Assembly: GCA_033961575.1 (NCBI GenBank)
Contig: CM066738.1
Location: 69,735,478 to 69,799,477 of the forward strand
Reading direction: 5' to 3'
Origin: Aselliscus stoliczkanus
Lineage: Eukaryota > Chordata > Mammalia > Chiroptera > Hipposideridae
DNA: 64,000 nt
Positions within the stretch are counted from its first letter, which is position 1, and every line of letters starts with the position of its first letter. Positions 48,501-52,989 of the stretch are shown here, piece by piece. The notes under the pieces were generated by a model. That model did not search any database, was not told the origin of the DNA, and worked only from the letters and a program-made list of their open reading frames with translations. The translations under genes and the position numbers were made by a program.

Positions 48501-51153
48501 AAATGGTACAGCTAGTGTCCATCAAGTAGACACTAGCCATGATTACCTGCAAACACAAGCAGACAGAAATGGCACTGATCACCTTTGGAAAAATAAGGAT
48601 ACCTACAAGCTGACTCTGAATATTTTTTACCCTTGGGATTTGAACCAATGAGATAAGTGGATCCAGGGCTCAAATATGAATTGTGACATGAGAGCCACTG
48701 TGTACTCTCTCAGGGGTTTGTAACTGCTATTCTGCATAGCACTCCCTTCAGTGGTGCCTATTACTTCTCAGACCTGGGTCCTATGTCAATTCCTAGGTGA
48801 TTCTAATTTCATTCATTCATTCAACCAAAATCTGGTGAGTGCGTACTATGCAAAGTGCTACTTCCCGTGAAATGATTCAGTTATAAATCTTCCTGAAAAA
48901 GAAAAAGAGGGAAAGGAAGAAGCAGAGAAAAATAATAATTCAGGGGATTGCTTAATCTATGCAAGAAATAACAAGTATTTCTGAAACAAACATGTAGATA
49001 TATTTTTGCTTCATTTAGAATGAATTAAGTGAAAAGTGGAAAAAAATCTTTCAATGGTACCTGTATCCCAATTCTTCACTAAGATGGATCATATGAAGGA
49101 TATATGATTCCTTGCTTGTTCCAGTGAGGCCTGGCAACAATAAGATAGTAGGTCTGGTGCTGGCATCCATATAATTCTTACTGTTATTATTATCAAACCA
49201 GTCCAGTGAAATCTGTCCTCCATCTGCAGTTTTAATAAGTTCACTAAAATAAATAATTCAAAAGCATACTCATTAAGTGTTTCAAGTTGTGTCTTAATAT
49301 GAGTGTCTTAATTCTATAAATATATATTATTTGGTCATCTCAAAATAACTTTTTTTCAGCACTCACTAACACACATGCATATATTACTTTCATTACAAGA
49401 GTGTTATGAAATTAGTACCATAAAGTACTTCCAGCAACACCAATAAAAGGTAGTATATAAAAATAAACTTCAAAGTACATTAAGTATTTATCTTAATCAT
49501 TTCCTCATTTCTCTAAAATTACCCAGCATTTAACCCCTATTTGATTGAGGTCACCAAATAATTCAACAGGGAATTATGAATAAGTAAAATGCTGATCTGA
49601 TCACCGCTCTGGCTCTTTGACTCAATAACAGAGTCTCTCCACAGAGTATATTACAAAATTTGCTTCTTAAATGTTTTAAAGTACTTCTCACATAGTATCT
49701 ATAAACATATAGAATTTTCCCAAACAAACAGTAGAAGTCAGGCAACAAAAGAAATTCCAGAAGGAATAGATGACTCAGGGAAATTAATAATAGGCACCAT
49801 TTAAATTTCCTGGTTACTAATATATTCTGGACCATATCTTTAATACCTCAAGGACACTATCATCAAGAAGCCATTTGCTTATCAATGCGAAGTACTTTAA
49901 CAGAGGGGTCCATTGCACAAAATCCAAATGAATTAACCCTTCTCAACCCCATCCCTACTAGCATCAATTAATTGGTACATATTATCAAAGGATCTAGGAC
50001 CTCAGGGACAGATGCAAGAAAAACTGGAAAAGAGTAACCCCTGAACACTTCTCTCATCCTAGAAATAAACCATTTACATCAAGACACCGGAAAAAAAATG
50101 GTGAAAGGCAATACCTGAATGTTTTCCTGCAGAAGGGGTGGAGGCATACCTTTCGTTTTCATCCCCTTTGTTTCTATATACTCAGTAAACCAGAGGTTCT
50201 ATCAACCAAGTGCTGGGAGTATACGAAAAAATCTGATTTTGAAGAAATGACTGATAATGGAAATTTACTTACTTCCTGTACTGAACTGGGGGCTTGGAAG
50301 TGATGAAAGGTCTCAGCAGTGTCTGTCCTCGACTCTCCCAGCACCAGACCGTTGGGTAGTACGTTTCTGTCACCACAGGACAGTGATCCTGAAGAAAGCG
50401 GCTGAAACTCTCACCCCCGGTCACTAACTGGGGCTTCTGCGGGGAAAAGCAGTATCAGTGAAGGATCCAGAACAAAGTTTGTGCCAACCGTAAACCAGAA
50501 ATGAGCACAGACTCGTCCCTAGAGCATGCGATCCCTCAGATTACATCTTCTGGAAGCCTAACTCAAATAATTCACAGTCAAAACGGACTTAAGAGTGGTT
50601 TATCCAACCCCTCGAAGGAAAGGCGAGAGTGGAAATACGGGAGTCATTCTCAAAAATGCTACAGCTTTGCCGAGCAGCTTTGCCGGGGGAGAGAATGGTG
50701 ACAGGGCAGCGCCGCGACCGCCGAGGTCAGAGGATCCGGGTTGCGATTTGTGGACCCGGGCCGGACCCACAGGCAAGTGGCAGGGGCTGGGCGGCTTCCT
50801 CGAGAGCCTCCAAGGGCGTCCATCAGATGCCCGGGAATGGGCAACAACTCGGGAGCAGCATGCTCGCCCCCGGGGCGGCCCAGCCACCCGCCCCTGGCAA
50901 GAGCAAGCCTCCGGCTACGCCCGCTTCTGTGGCTCCAGGCAAAGCCGCCGGTGGCCCTGCGCCTTGGCGCCCGCGCCACCCCCCGGCTCACCTTGGCAAT
51001 GCTGCTCAGGTAGTAGCAGGCATAAGCGACGCTGAAGCCCAGGATCAGGGATATGCCCACTCCAGAACCGAAGAACCCAACCCGGACTTGGTGCTCCAGG
51101 TAGAGGGAGAGCTCCCGGGAGAGCACCCGCAGGTCCATGGCTAAGCGCTGCAT
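6475..51153 (-). CDS. ABHD3: ABHD3, phospholipase of the alpha/beta-hydrolase fold (whole gene, 9 coding exons)
   Basis: Joining nine minus-strand exons gives 1236 nt, a 411-residue protein plus TAG. I recognise it as ABHD3 of the AB hydrolase 4 family (ABHD1/2/3, YheT-like). Known role: a single-pass membrane lipase that cleaves medium-chain (C14) and oxidised phosphatidylcholines. Visible features: a hydrophobic membrane anchor at about residues 26-52; PGLTG at 146-150 (family oxyanion region); nucleophile elbow GVSMG at 218-222 with Ser220; acid Asp346 in NSVDD; His375 in GGHIG. Intron phases are consistent throughout: after exons 1 to 8 the running length is 162, 326, 509, 555, 668, 842, 891 and 1057. 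Length is close to the human protein (409 residues from memory). The first ATG has G at -3; a second in-frame ATG (Met6) has an even better context. No frameshift or premature stop is seen. Confidence 0.97.
6929..7078 (+). repeat. Type A SINE with (CAAA)n tail
   Basis: Intron 8. The head GGGCCCGCCGAGTGGCGCAG is followed by a CAAA-repeat tail; another type A follows immediately. Confidence 0.86.
7080..7199 (+). repeat. Type A SINE, tandem with the preceding one
   Basis: GGGCCGGCTGAATGGCGTGG head and a 27-A tail. Head-to-tail with the copy at 6929. Confidence 0.88.
7802..7907 (-). repeat. Type A SINE
   Basis: TSD CATGAAAAGTGTT before (7789-7801) and after. Confidence 0.88.
7908..9188. other. 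Unique intron 8 sequence
   Basis: AT-rich. No exon, RNA gene or classifiable repeat recognised between the SINEs. The 7200-7801 segment is likewise unremarkable. Confidence 0.5.
9189..9239 (-). repeat. 5'-truncated type A SINE
   Basis: Only the 3' part of a type A unit (poly-T, GGTAGTGTCACTGGCCC, ATGTGGGACC). Flanking TATATTTCTTT is duplicated. Confidence 0.8.
9271..9654 (+). repeat. Type B SINE, internally shortened
   Basis: TSD AGAGCAAGGA at 9261-9270 and 9655-9664. The repeated body has fewer units than other B copies. Confidence 0.88.
9829..9945 (+). repeat. Type A SINE
   Basis: TSD GGTGAGAAAT at 9819-9828 and 9946-9955. Confidence 0.9.
10178..10505 (+). mobile_element. Compound unit: two type A SINEs plus an unfamiliar 3' tail
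   Basis: Type A at 10178-10288, type A at 10290-10405, then about 100 bp of pyrimidine-rich sequence ending in CCTAATAAACTT and (AAAT)n. One perfect TSD, AAAGTGATCTGA, flanks the whole block (10166-10177 and 10506-10517). It may have inserted as one transcript. Confidence 0.75.
10656..10821 (-). CDS. ABHD3: ABHD3 exon 8 (residues 298-353): catalytic acid
   Basis: Acceptor ATTTTCAG, donor GTAAAATG; 166 nt. Encodes [20 protein letters not shown] through [16 protein letters not shown]. Asp346 of NSVDD is the expected triad acid. NHRL replaces the SPRL I recall in human. Confidence 0.96.
10897..11369 (+). repeat. Type B SINE filling most of intron 7
   Basis: Full-length B copy inside a 570-bp intron. 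Its probable TSD (TTACATAAAGCTT and TTACCTAAAGTTT) ends about 8 bp from the exon 7 donor. Confidence 0.87.
11392..11440 (-). CDS. ABHD3: ABHD3 exon 7 (residues 281-297), 49-bp small exon
   Basis: Acceptor TTTGTTTAG, donor GTAGGAG. Encodes [16 protein letters not shown]. The phase (2 in, 0 out) matches its neighbours. A SINE tail ends about 20 bp beyond the donor. Confidence 0.95.
11603..12082 (-). repeat. Type D SINE
   Basis: Reverse tail, two internal tRNA-like units (GAGTGAAACCAGCAGCC, GAATCAAACCAGCAGCC) and terminal CAGCTGGCCCC. Intron 6, same strand as ABHD3. Confidence 0.82.
12087..12235 (-). repeat. Type C SINE
   Basis: T run, TAGCTGAGTCACCCTGCC, B-box region GGCATCGAACTGCTG, terminal GGCAGGCCCC. 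Abuts the type D copy. Confidence 0.85.
12236..13162. other. Intron 6 sequence without genes
   Basis: AT-rich. About 12890-13150 may be an old DNA-transposon remnant (AAAGCGGGGGCCCATACCC, AAAAAGTTTGGAGATGGCC). Nothing coding was recognised. Confidence 0.35.
13177..13645 (+). repeat. Type B SINE inserted at the exon 6 splice donor
   Basis: Full-length B copy, antisense to ABHD3. A perfect 14-bp TSD, AAAGATTACTCACT, lies at 13163-13176 and 13646-13659. The right copy contains the last base of exon 6 and its donor. Confidence 0.92.
13659..13832 (-). CDS. ABHD3: ABHD3 exon 6 (residues 223-281)
   Basis: Acceptor TTATTTTAG, donor GTGAGTAA; 174 nt. Encodes [20 protein letters not shown], then [20 protein letters not shown] and the start of the cap region ([15 protein letters not shown]). 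The donor lies inside a 14-bp sequence duplicated by an adjacent SINE insertion. If the donor were read through, the next codon is TGA. Confidence 0.96.
14205..14545 (-). repeat. hAT-like (Charlie-type) DNA transposon remnant
   Basis: Phrases GAAAGCAGCCGTAGACAATA and CCAGATTTGGCCCGCATACT match a common mammalian non-autonomous hAT family in reverse orientation. Family name uncertain. Confidence 0.5.
14545..14655 (+). repeat. MER5-like DNA transposon remnant
   Basis: GGCTGAACATTGGAATCATT and CTCACCCCCAGAGATTCTGA are recognisable MER5A words. Confidence 0.6.
14656..15464. other. Unique intron 5 sequence
   Basis: No feature recognised. Confidence 0.45.
15465..15507. repeat. (GA)n microsatellite
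   Basis: About 20 GA units just before a type C SINE. Confidence 0.95.
15541..15692 (+). repeat. Type C SINE
   Basis: Clean type C: GGGCTGGCCGAGTGGCTCAG head, B-box GGTTCGATGCCC, GGATGGCTCAACT, A tail. TSD AAAAGGCATATCA on both sides. Confidence 0.92.
15876..15998 (-). repeat. Type A SINE
   Basis: Tail contains TTTA repeats. GTTTGGTTTTTTTT occurs on both flanks. Confidence 0.87.
15999..17369. other. Unique intron 5 sequence
   Basis: No exon or classifiable repeat recognised. Confidence 0.45.
17370..17524 (-). repeat. Type C SINE
   Basis: T run, TTAGCTGAGCCATCCTGCC, terminal CGGCCGGCCC. Short TSD AAATTCA. Confidence 0.88.
17861..17908. repeat. 17-bp direct repeat flanking (TTTA)n: tail-only insertion
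   Basis: TTCCCTCAGACATTTTA at 17861-17877 and 17892-17908, separated by 14 bp of TTTA repeat. It looks like a TSD around a bare A-rich tail, about 10 bp from the exon 5 donor. Confidence 0.6.
17925..18037 (-). CDS. ABHD3: ABHD3 exon 5 (residues 186-223): nucleophile elbow
   Basis: Acceptor CTTGTAG, donor GTAAGG; 113 nt. Encodes [20 protein letters not shown] and ends in LAAGVSMGG, the GXSXG elbow with catalytic Ser220. Pro at about 213 in human (from memory) is Thr here. Confidence 0.96.
18449..18912 (-). repeat. Type B SINE
   Basis: Full length, sense to ABHD3, with CCCCAATAAAAT on the gene strand. Diverged TSD AAAGTCATTCTT and AAAGTAATTCTT. Confidence 0.9.
18913..19564. other. Unique intron 4 sequence
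   Basis: Nothing recognised apart from short AT-rich runs. Confidence 0.4.
19565..19687 (-). repeat. Type A SINE with (CTTT)n tail
   Basis: TSD GAAAATTACAATTTT on both sides. The tail holds five TTTC units. Confidence 0.9.
19803..19927 (+). repeat. Type A SINE
   Basis: TSD AAAAGATAAAAGTT. The tail is CAAA-rich. Confidence 0.9.
20490..20600 (+). repeat. MIR fragment
   Basis: MIR core words: GATGAAATTGAGGCTCAGCA, AGGTTAAGTAATTTGCCAAA. Confidence 0.75.
20601..21577. other. Intron 4 sequence with an unexplained 127-codon plus-strand ORF
   Basis: An ATG-started ORF at 20703-21086 resembles no family I know. It is antisense to ABHD3 and has no other sign of being coding. I regard it as chance. 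Confidence 0.25.
21578..21690 (+). repeat. Type A SINE
   Basis: TSD GAAAATGGCTT at 21567-21577 and after the A tail. Confidence 0.9.
22090..22570 (+). repeat. L2 3'-end fragment
   Basis: GTGTTCAAGGCCCTCAACAA and the terminal TCAATAAATTCTTGTTGAAT are typical of the L2 3' region. Confidence 0.6.
22571..23597. other. Unique intron 4 sequence
   Basis: No feature recognised. Confidence 0.4.
23610..24650 (+). mobile_element. 5'-truncated L1 (ORF2 C-terminal end and 3'UTR)
   Basis: The ORF2 end region (CCTTATGACCCAGCAATTCC, GGTACATATATACAATGGAA) is followed by a G-rich 3'UTR and TACACCTGAAACTAATAAA. TSD AAAGAATTCAGT at 23598-23609 and 24651-24662. A type C SINE is nested in the 3'UTR. No intact ORF. 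Confidence 0.88.
24212..24358 (-). repeat. Type C SINE nested in L1
   Basis: TSD CAGATGGTCATATGTCTT, with one change in the second copy (CACATG). Confidence 0.92.
24663..25102. other. Unique intron 4 sequence
   Basis: Contains a short G-run (about 24876-24897). Nothing else recognised. Confidence 0.4.
25113..25370 (+). mobile_element. L1 3'UTR tip, heavily 5'-truncated, with (GT)n
   Basis: Same 3'UTR family as the copy at 23610 (GACCACTGCACTGTACACCT, TACACCTGAAACTAATAA). TSD GAAAACCCTC. Confidence 0.82.
25925..26515 (-). mobile_element. Old L1 3' fragment
   Basis: Reverse-orientation words of older mammalian L1 3' regions: ATTCACCCATTTAAAGCGTA, GGTTCATCCATGCTATCGCA, TTGGGTATATATCTAGGAGT. 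Confidence 0.75.
26534..26641 (+). repeat. Type A SINE
   Basis: GGGGCCAGCCGAGTGGCGCA head, B-box GGTTCAGGTTCC, A tail. AAATTTTTTTT on both flanks. Confidence 0.87.
26645..26722 (-). mobile_element. L1 3' tip
   Basis: TAGTTTCAGGTGTACAGCAT is the reverse of the L1 3' end. Confidence 0.7.
27163..27284 (-). mobile_element. 5'-truncated L1 3' tip
   Basis: GTTACATAGGTTTCAAGTGT. TSD ATGGTGGTGGAAAATT on both sides. Confidence 0.8.
27520..27569. repeat. (GT)n microsatellite
   Basis: About 24 GT units. Confidence 0.95.
27570..28195. other. Unique intron 4 sequence
   Basis: No feature recognised. Confidence 0.4.
28208..29700 (+). repeat. Type B SINE split by an LTR insertion
   Basis: 5' half at 28208-about 28410, 3' half at about 29476-29700. 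The halves meet within the repeated body; AGGCTG occurs at both break edges. Confidence 0.82.
28410..29475 (+). mobile_element. Solo LTR, class II (betaretrovirus-like) endogenous retrovirus
   Basis: A block of about 1065 bp inside a SINE. It begins TGCTAGGAGCCGAC, like LTRs of IAP/betaretrovirus type, and has a TATA-like CCCTATAAAAAGAAC (about 29325) and a poly(A) signal GGCAATAAAGTGGG (about 29347), then a C-rich stretch. No gag, pol or env is recognised. Exact ends are uncertain. Confidence 0.55.
29710..29809 (+). repeat. Type A SINE in tandem with the split type B
   Basis: Starts in the B copy's A tail. AAGGTTTTTCA flanks the whole B+LTR+A block (before 28208 and after 29809). Confidence 0.87.
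29810..30574. other. Unique intron 4 sequence with a 26-bp tandem repeat
   Basis: About 30465-30512 holds two near-identical copies of ATACTAGGTTCCTGG plus GATTCT. Nothing else recognised. Confidence 0.4.
30575..30835 (+). repeat. Near-complete MIR
   Basis: AGGTCTGAATCCTGGCTCTG, GGGCAAGTTTTTAACC and GACTCAATAAACATTAGATA run in MIR order. Confidence 0.82.
30880..31812 (+). repeat. L2 3' end interrupted by an LTR
   Basis: Left part 30880-31179 (AAGACCCAACTCAAATTTAC, ATACAGTGCCTG), right part 31781-31812 (TGCTGAATGAACAGA). The LTR sits between. Confidence 0.75.
31180..31780 (+). mobile_element. Solo LTR, copy 1 (class I-like)
   Basis: TG...CA block (TGTCAACAGAAAAGG to TTTTGTCAACA) with TATA-like TTGTATAAAATAAG and poly(A) signal CAAATAAACTC. 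4-bp flanks CTAA and CTAG. Inserted in L2. No internal viral genes. Confidence 0.75.
31813..33010. other. Unique intron 4 sequence beside exon 4
   Basis: No repeat or gene recognised. AT-rich near the exon. Confidence 0.4.
33011..33056 (-). CDS. ABHD3: ABHD3 exon 4 (residues 170-185), 46-bp small exon
   Basis: Acceptor TCTTTAG, donor GTAAGT. Encodes [15 protein letters not shown], with the NNRG loop typical of the family. It is the smallest exon and is isolated between introns of 16.0 and 15.0 kb. Phase fits exactly (phase 2 in, phase 0 out). Its length is not a multiple of three, so skipping would shift the frame. Directly repeated LTRs lie on both sides. Confidence 0.95.
33577..33678 (+). 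repeat. Type A SINE
   Basis: TSD AAAAAGTCATTCT on both sides. Confidence 0.9.
33740..34355 (+). mobile_element. Solo LTR, copy 2, same family as copy 1
   Basis: Shares nearly all words with 31180-31780 (CACATGTTAAATCTGACAAG, GGATTTCATGCAACC, TTGTATAAAATAAG). Same orientation, 2.56 kb away. 4-bp flanks CCCC and CCTC. Confidence 0.75.
34356..34862. other. Unique intron 3 sequence
   Basis: Between two LTRs; nothing recognised. Confidence 0.35.
34863..35414 (+). mobile_element. Solo LTR of a different class I-like family
   Basis: TGTTAG...TATAACA ends, TATA-like CTGTCTATAAAAACCCCTC (about 35275), poly(A) signal AATAATAAACTCC (about 35350), 4-bp flanks GAAT and GTAT. Confidence 0.7.
35415..37240. 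other. Intron 3 sequence, possibly further LTR remnants
   Basis: CTAATAAACTACTATTACTC (about 36907) and GGCCTAATAAATCC (about 37203) resemble LTR poly(A) regions, but no ends or TATA can be paired. No coding sequence seen. Confidence 0.3.
37494..37557. repeat. Two tandem perfect stem-loops
   Basis: TATTGTCAC...GTGACAATA, 9-bp arms with an 11-base loop, at 37494-37522 and again at 37529-37557. Loops differ by one base (CCCT and CCCA). Confidence 0.85.
37661..37803 (-). repeat. Type C SINE
   Basis: TSD TATGGACATTTT on both sides. Confidence 0.9.
37883..38476 (+). repeat. Type B SINE containing a nested type A
   Basis: TSD AGAATCACAGTTACAG (one mismatch in the right copy). Interrupted at 38252-38377. 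Confidence 0.9.
38253..38377 (+). repeat. Type A SINE nested in type B
   Basis: TSD AAAGCAATGTCCTCCA at 38236-38251 and 38378-38393, which is host B sequence. Confidence 0.92.
38680..38790 (+). repeat. MIR fragment
   Basis: GTGTTTGCTATGTGCCAGAT, TTCTAAGCACTTTACATGAA. Confidence 0.75.
38791..39711. other. Intron 3 sequence, probable old unclassified repeat
   Basis: About 38860-39200 reads like a degraded mammalian interspersed repeat (CTTATGCTGAGACTTGAAAA, AGGGAGCAATGTGAGCAAAG). The rest is unique. Confidence 0.3.
39712..39826 (+). repeat. Type A SINE
   Basis: TSD AAAACTGAACAGAG and AAAACTGAACAAGAG. Confidence 0.9.
40077..40645 (+). repeat. Type B SINE containing a nested type A
   Basis: Head broken after AAGAGTGGGCTTGGG, resumed at 40226 with the same words. 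Confidence 0.88.
40115..40225 (+). repeat. Type A SINE nested in a type B head
   Basis: TSD AAGAGTGGGCTTGGG on both sides. Confidence 0.92.
40880..42178 (+). mobile_element. L1 fragment: ORF1 end and ORF2 endonuclease start, broken
   Basis: Translation shows ORF1-like [20 protein letters not shown] and ORF2 endonuclease-start [32 protein letters not shown] 63-bp in-frame tandem duplication (41118-41243) precedes ORF2. A type B SINE interrupts it at 41745. Degenerate. Confidence 0.8.
41745..42161 (-). repeat. Type B SINE nested in L1
   Basis: Tail extended by TTTA repeats. ACACATTCTTTT and CCACATTCTTTT flank it. Sense to ABHD3. Confidence 0.87.
42293..42530 (+). repeat. 3'-truncated type B SINE
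   Basis: Head and part of the body only; no tail. Abuts an inverted type B. Confidence 0.75.
42537..43080 (-). repeat. Type B SINE with nested type A, lacking its 3' tip
   Basis: Starts at GGGGAATTGGGGAAGGGG, without the poly-T/AATAAA tip. A type A copy interrupts its head. Confidence 0.82.
42917..43043 (-). repeat. Type A SINE nested in type B
   Basis: TSD CCAAGCCAACT on both sides. Confidence 0.9.
43085..43240 (+). repeat. MIR fragment
   Basis: AAACTGAGGTACAGTAAATA, GAGGTCTGAAGTCAGGCACA. Confidence 0.65.
43604..44105 (+). repeat. Type D SINE with three tRNA-like units
   Basis: Units begin near 43604, 43743 (GGATGGCTCAGCTGGTGAGA) and 43858 (GATGGCTCAAGGGATAGAGC). B-like boxes GGTTCGATTCCC and GGTTTGACTCC are visible. 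TSD AAAACATTCTGATGTT (diverged on the right). Confidence 0.88.
44138..44294 (+). repeat. Type C SINE
   Basis: TSD AAAATGACTTGG on both sides. Confidence 0.92.
44820..45240 (+). repeat. Possible MaLR-type LTR remnant
   Basis: GAGAAATAAACTTGTATC followed by TTTAAGTCACTGTTATTTTG resembles the 3' end of MaLR LTRs. Highly degraded. Confidence 0.35.
45981..46115 (+). mobile_element. L1 3' tip
   Basis: GGTTGTCACTTTGAGGGGTA and TTTTACACCTGAAACTAA. TSD AAACCTTTGCTCAC on both sides. Confidence 0.82.
46650..46790 (+). repeat. MIR-like fragment
   Basis: AACATTTGAACTCAGGCCTG and TCCAAAGTCCATACAC fit the MIR 3' half. Confidence 0.55.
46950..47410 (+). repeat. MaLR-like LTR remnant
   Basis: GGTTTTAGCCACTAAGTTTT and GTTTGTTATATAGG are typical of the 3' end of MaLR (MLT1-type) LTRs. 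Confidence 0.5.
47411..49060. other. Unique intron 3 sequence leading to exon 3
   Basis: No gene or clear repeat. A short stretch near 48815-48860 may be an old mammal-wide repeat. Introns 2 (49244-50272) and 1 (50437-50991) likewise hold nothing recognisable. Confidence 0.45.
49061..49243 (-). CDS. ABHD3: ABHD3 exon 3 (residues 109-170)
   Basis: Acceptor TTTTAG, donor GTACCA; 183 nt, entering and leaving in phase 2. Encodes the beta-strand/loop [18 protein letters not shown], whose PGLTG is the conserved oxyanion-hole region of this hydrolase family, and HLSEELGYR. The donor GTACCA is weaker than the other donors in the gene. Confidence 0.95.
50273..50436 (-). CDS. ABHD3: ABHD3 exon 2 (residues 55-109)
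   Basis: Acceptor CCCCGCAG precedes AAGCCCCAG; the exon ends AGGAA before donor GTAAGT (phase 2). It encodes [11 protein letters not shown] through TSKPPVQYR, the pre-catalytic segment. 164 nt. Residue context WESRG differs from the WEGRG I recall in human. Confidence 0.95.
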
Positions 51154-51450
51154 GGCCCGGGGAGCGCGGAGTGCTGGTCCTGCGGCGGGAGGCCAGCCAG
51201 CGGGCCAGCGGGCGAGTGTGGGCGCCGCCGAGCCGCCGAGCCTGGAGTCCAGCGTCTCCTGCCCCGCAGAGCACCGCTTCCGCCAACTAATACCGCTGAG
51301 CAGCCCAGGGAGGCGTAGCTCTGCCCTCCCCACTCCGCCGGCTCCGCCCCGACTTCCCCCGAGCCGCTCCCACCGCCAGCCGCTCAGCAACCTTCCAGAG
51401 GCGCGATTCCAATCCCCACCACCCGGTGGGCTAACAAGGGTCTCCGGGCC
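50680..51450. promoter_or_regulatory. CpG-island promoter of ABHD3 (possibly bidirectional)
   Basis: The only extended GC-rich, CpG-dense stretch in the window. It covers exon 1 and about 300 bp upstream. No TATA box is apparent. A GC box (CCGCCCC, about 51344-51350) and an ETS-type site (GCTTCCGCC, about 51276-51284) are visible. In human the next gene upstream is MIB1, transcribed the other way, so a bidirectional promoter is possible, but I see no MIB1 coding exon here. Confidence 0.7.
50992..51153 (-). CDS. ABHD3: ABHD3 exon 1 (residues 1-54): start codon and membrane anchor
   Basis: Starts at ATG 51153-51151 and ends in AAG before donor GTGAGCC (phase 0). It encodes a short N-terminal segment ([10 protein letters not shown]...) and the hydrophobic stretch [20 protein letters not shown], the expected type II anchor. 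It lies in GC-rich DNA, the CpG-island end of the gene. The reading frame stays open upstream of the ATG for about 240 nt, but no upstream in-frame ATG is visible there, so I keep this start. Confidence 0.96.
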
Positions 51451-51593
51451 AGGTCGCAGTCAGCCTGGGTGGACCCCAAGAATGGGGAGAGCTGGCGCAG
51501 ACTTTGGAGAAGGAAATGGGCTTGGCAGCACACCTGCCCCAGTGACCTTGAATGATTTCACAAGGCGGTGGGTCTCGGTTAACCCTTTCTGTA

Positions 51594-51694
51594 TTTTTCT
51601 GAGGGCAGTGTCACTGGCCCTCATATGTGGGACCCGAACCAGGGCCGCTGGCTTCCGAAGCCAGCGCACAACCAGCGTGCCACTCGGCCGGCCC
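51594..51694 (-). repeat. Type A SINE just upstream of the ABHD3 promoter
   Basis: TSD AACCCTTTCTGTA and AGCCCTTTCTGTA. About 440 bp from the start codon. Confidence 0.88.
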
Positions 51695-52989
51695 AGCCCT
51701 TTCTGTAAACTAGCAGTTTAAGGTGCCCGGAAGAATGCGTTGGATTCAAAGATTTGGGGAGTTAGCGCCAAAGACATGTTGCGAGAATGCACTCACTGCA
51801 TAGTGAAAAAAATCCTACATCCTCAGGAAGTTGTGTTGTCCCCGAAGAATATTAAAAGAGGGAAAATATTCCATAAACATTCAACAGCAAGGACATTCAT
51901 ACTTGACTTTAAATCTCTCTGTGAATTCTTTTAATAGCTAAGTATGCTCCTTAAATGAAAATGTTTCCGGAAAATAAGTGAGAAGATCAAGAACAGGAAC
52001 TGGGATTCAAAACATTTTAAAGGCTGTTTGTGGTTCATTAATGTATAGAACTCGTAGACGTATGGAATTTCACAGTTACCTAATGTGTAGACAAGAAACC
52101 ATTTATGAAGTAGATCCTCGAGGCTTATTTATGGCAACATGACTAAAGCCAGGAGACACAGACATCTATAAGGGTTAGAAGATTTAACAGTCTGTTATTA
52201 TGAGCTCCTCCCACCAAGACGTACCAAGAGTGGCAAGGCTTAAACAGGCCAAAGGGAAAAGATAAGGGCTGTATAGACTATGAAAATTTTCACAGAATTA
52301 AAAATTAATGATATAAAATAGTGATGGAGAAGTGAGTGGGATGGACCAGAAAGGAGCAATTTATTTGGCTTTGATTTTGGTCATTGCAACTTGATGGTTG
52401 CCAGTTCCCAGAATAATTCAGTTACCTTCACTGAGCCTTTTTTTTTTTTTCAATCTGTAGAATAATAATTTCTACTTTACAGAGTTGTTGGGATAACTAA
52501 ATGAAATAATGTATGTGCTAGCCTCTCCTTCTCCCTCCAAATATAAGTAATTCTCTTTCACTCACTGGCTCTTGTACCTGAGTACTCCTAGAAAACACAA
52601 ATGTACATGGTGGTTGCCATACTTGACAATTTACATGCGATATTCTTTGTAAGGCCTGCACCTACCTTCTGCCCTGCCCACCAATAAATACATGTATATT
52701 TCATTTTGCTTAAGTTTAAAGTGACAATATCATAAAAAAGACTTAAGATTTTTCATAGGCATCAGTGTATAGAAAGCTTGTTGACCTGCGCGTAAACAAC
52801 TCTGAACTCTTCTACCAATCATACACAAATCACTTACACTTTCAGAGTCTCAATCCTTGTCTATAAAATAAATTGTTGAAATGGTCAAGTTCTTTTCCAT
52901 TAGAACATCACAATCTTCTTTAAGACACGTATTATTACAATTATTACTTGCAATTTAGATGAGGAAGTGAGAGCTCAGACCCCAACATG
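51695..52989. other. Upstream intergenic sequence
   Basis: No exon, CpG cluster or classifiable repeat recognised. Confidence 0.4.

Noticed and set aside
18038..49060. A miR-320c-type microRNA, which I recall lying within human ABHD3
   Set aside because: No matching mature sequence or hairpin was noticed in the introns; that locus may be primate-specific.
50595..51144. Long plus-strand ORFs over the CpG island
   Set aside because: GC-rich antisense shadows of ABHD3 exon 1 and promoter with no family resemblance.
51154..51390. N-terminally extended ABHD3 in the open frame upstream of the ATG
   Set aside because: The frame is open, but I see no upstream in-frame ATG. The conserved start at 51153 fits the known protein.
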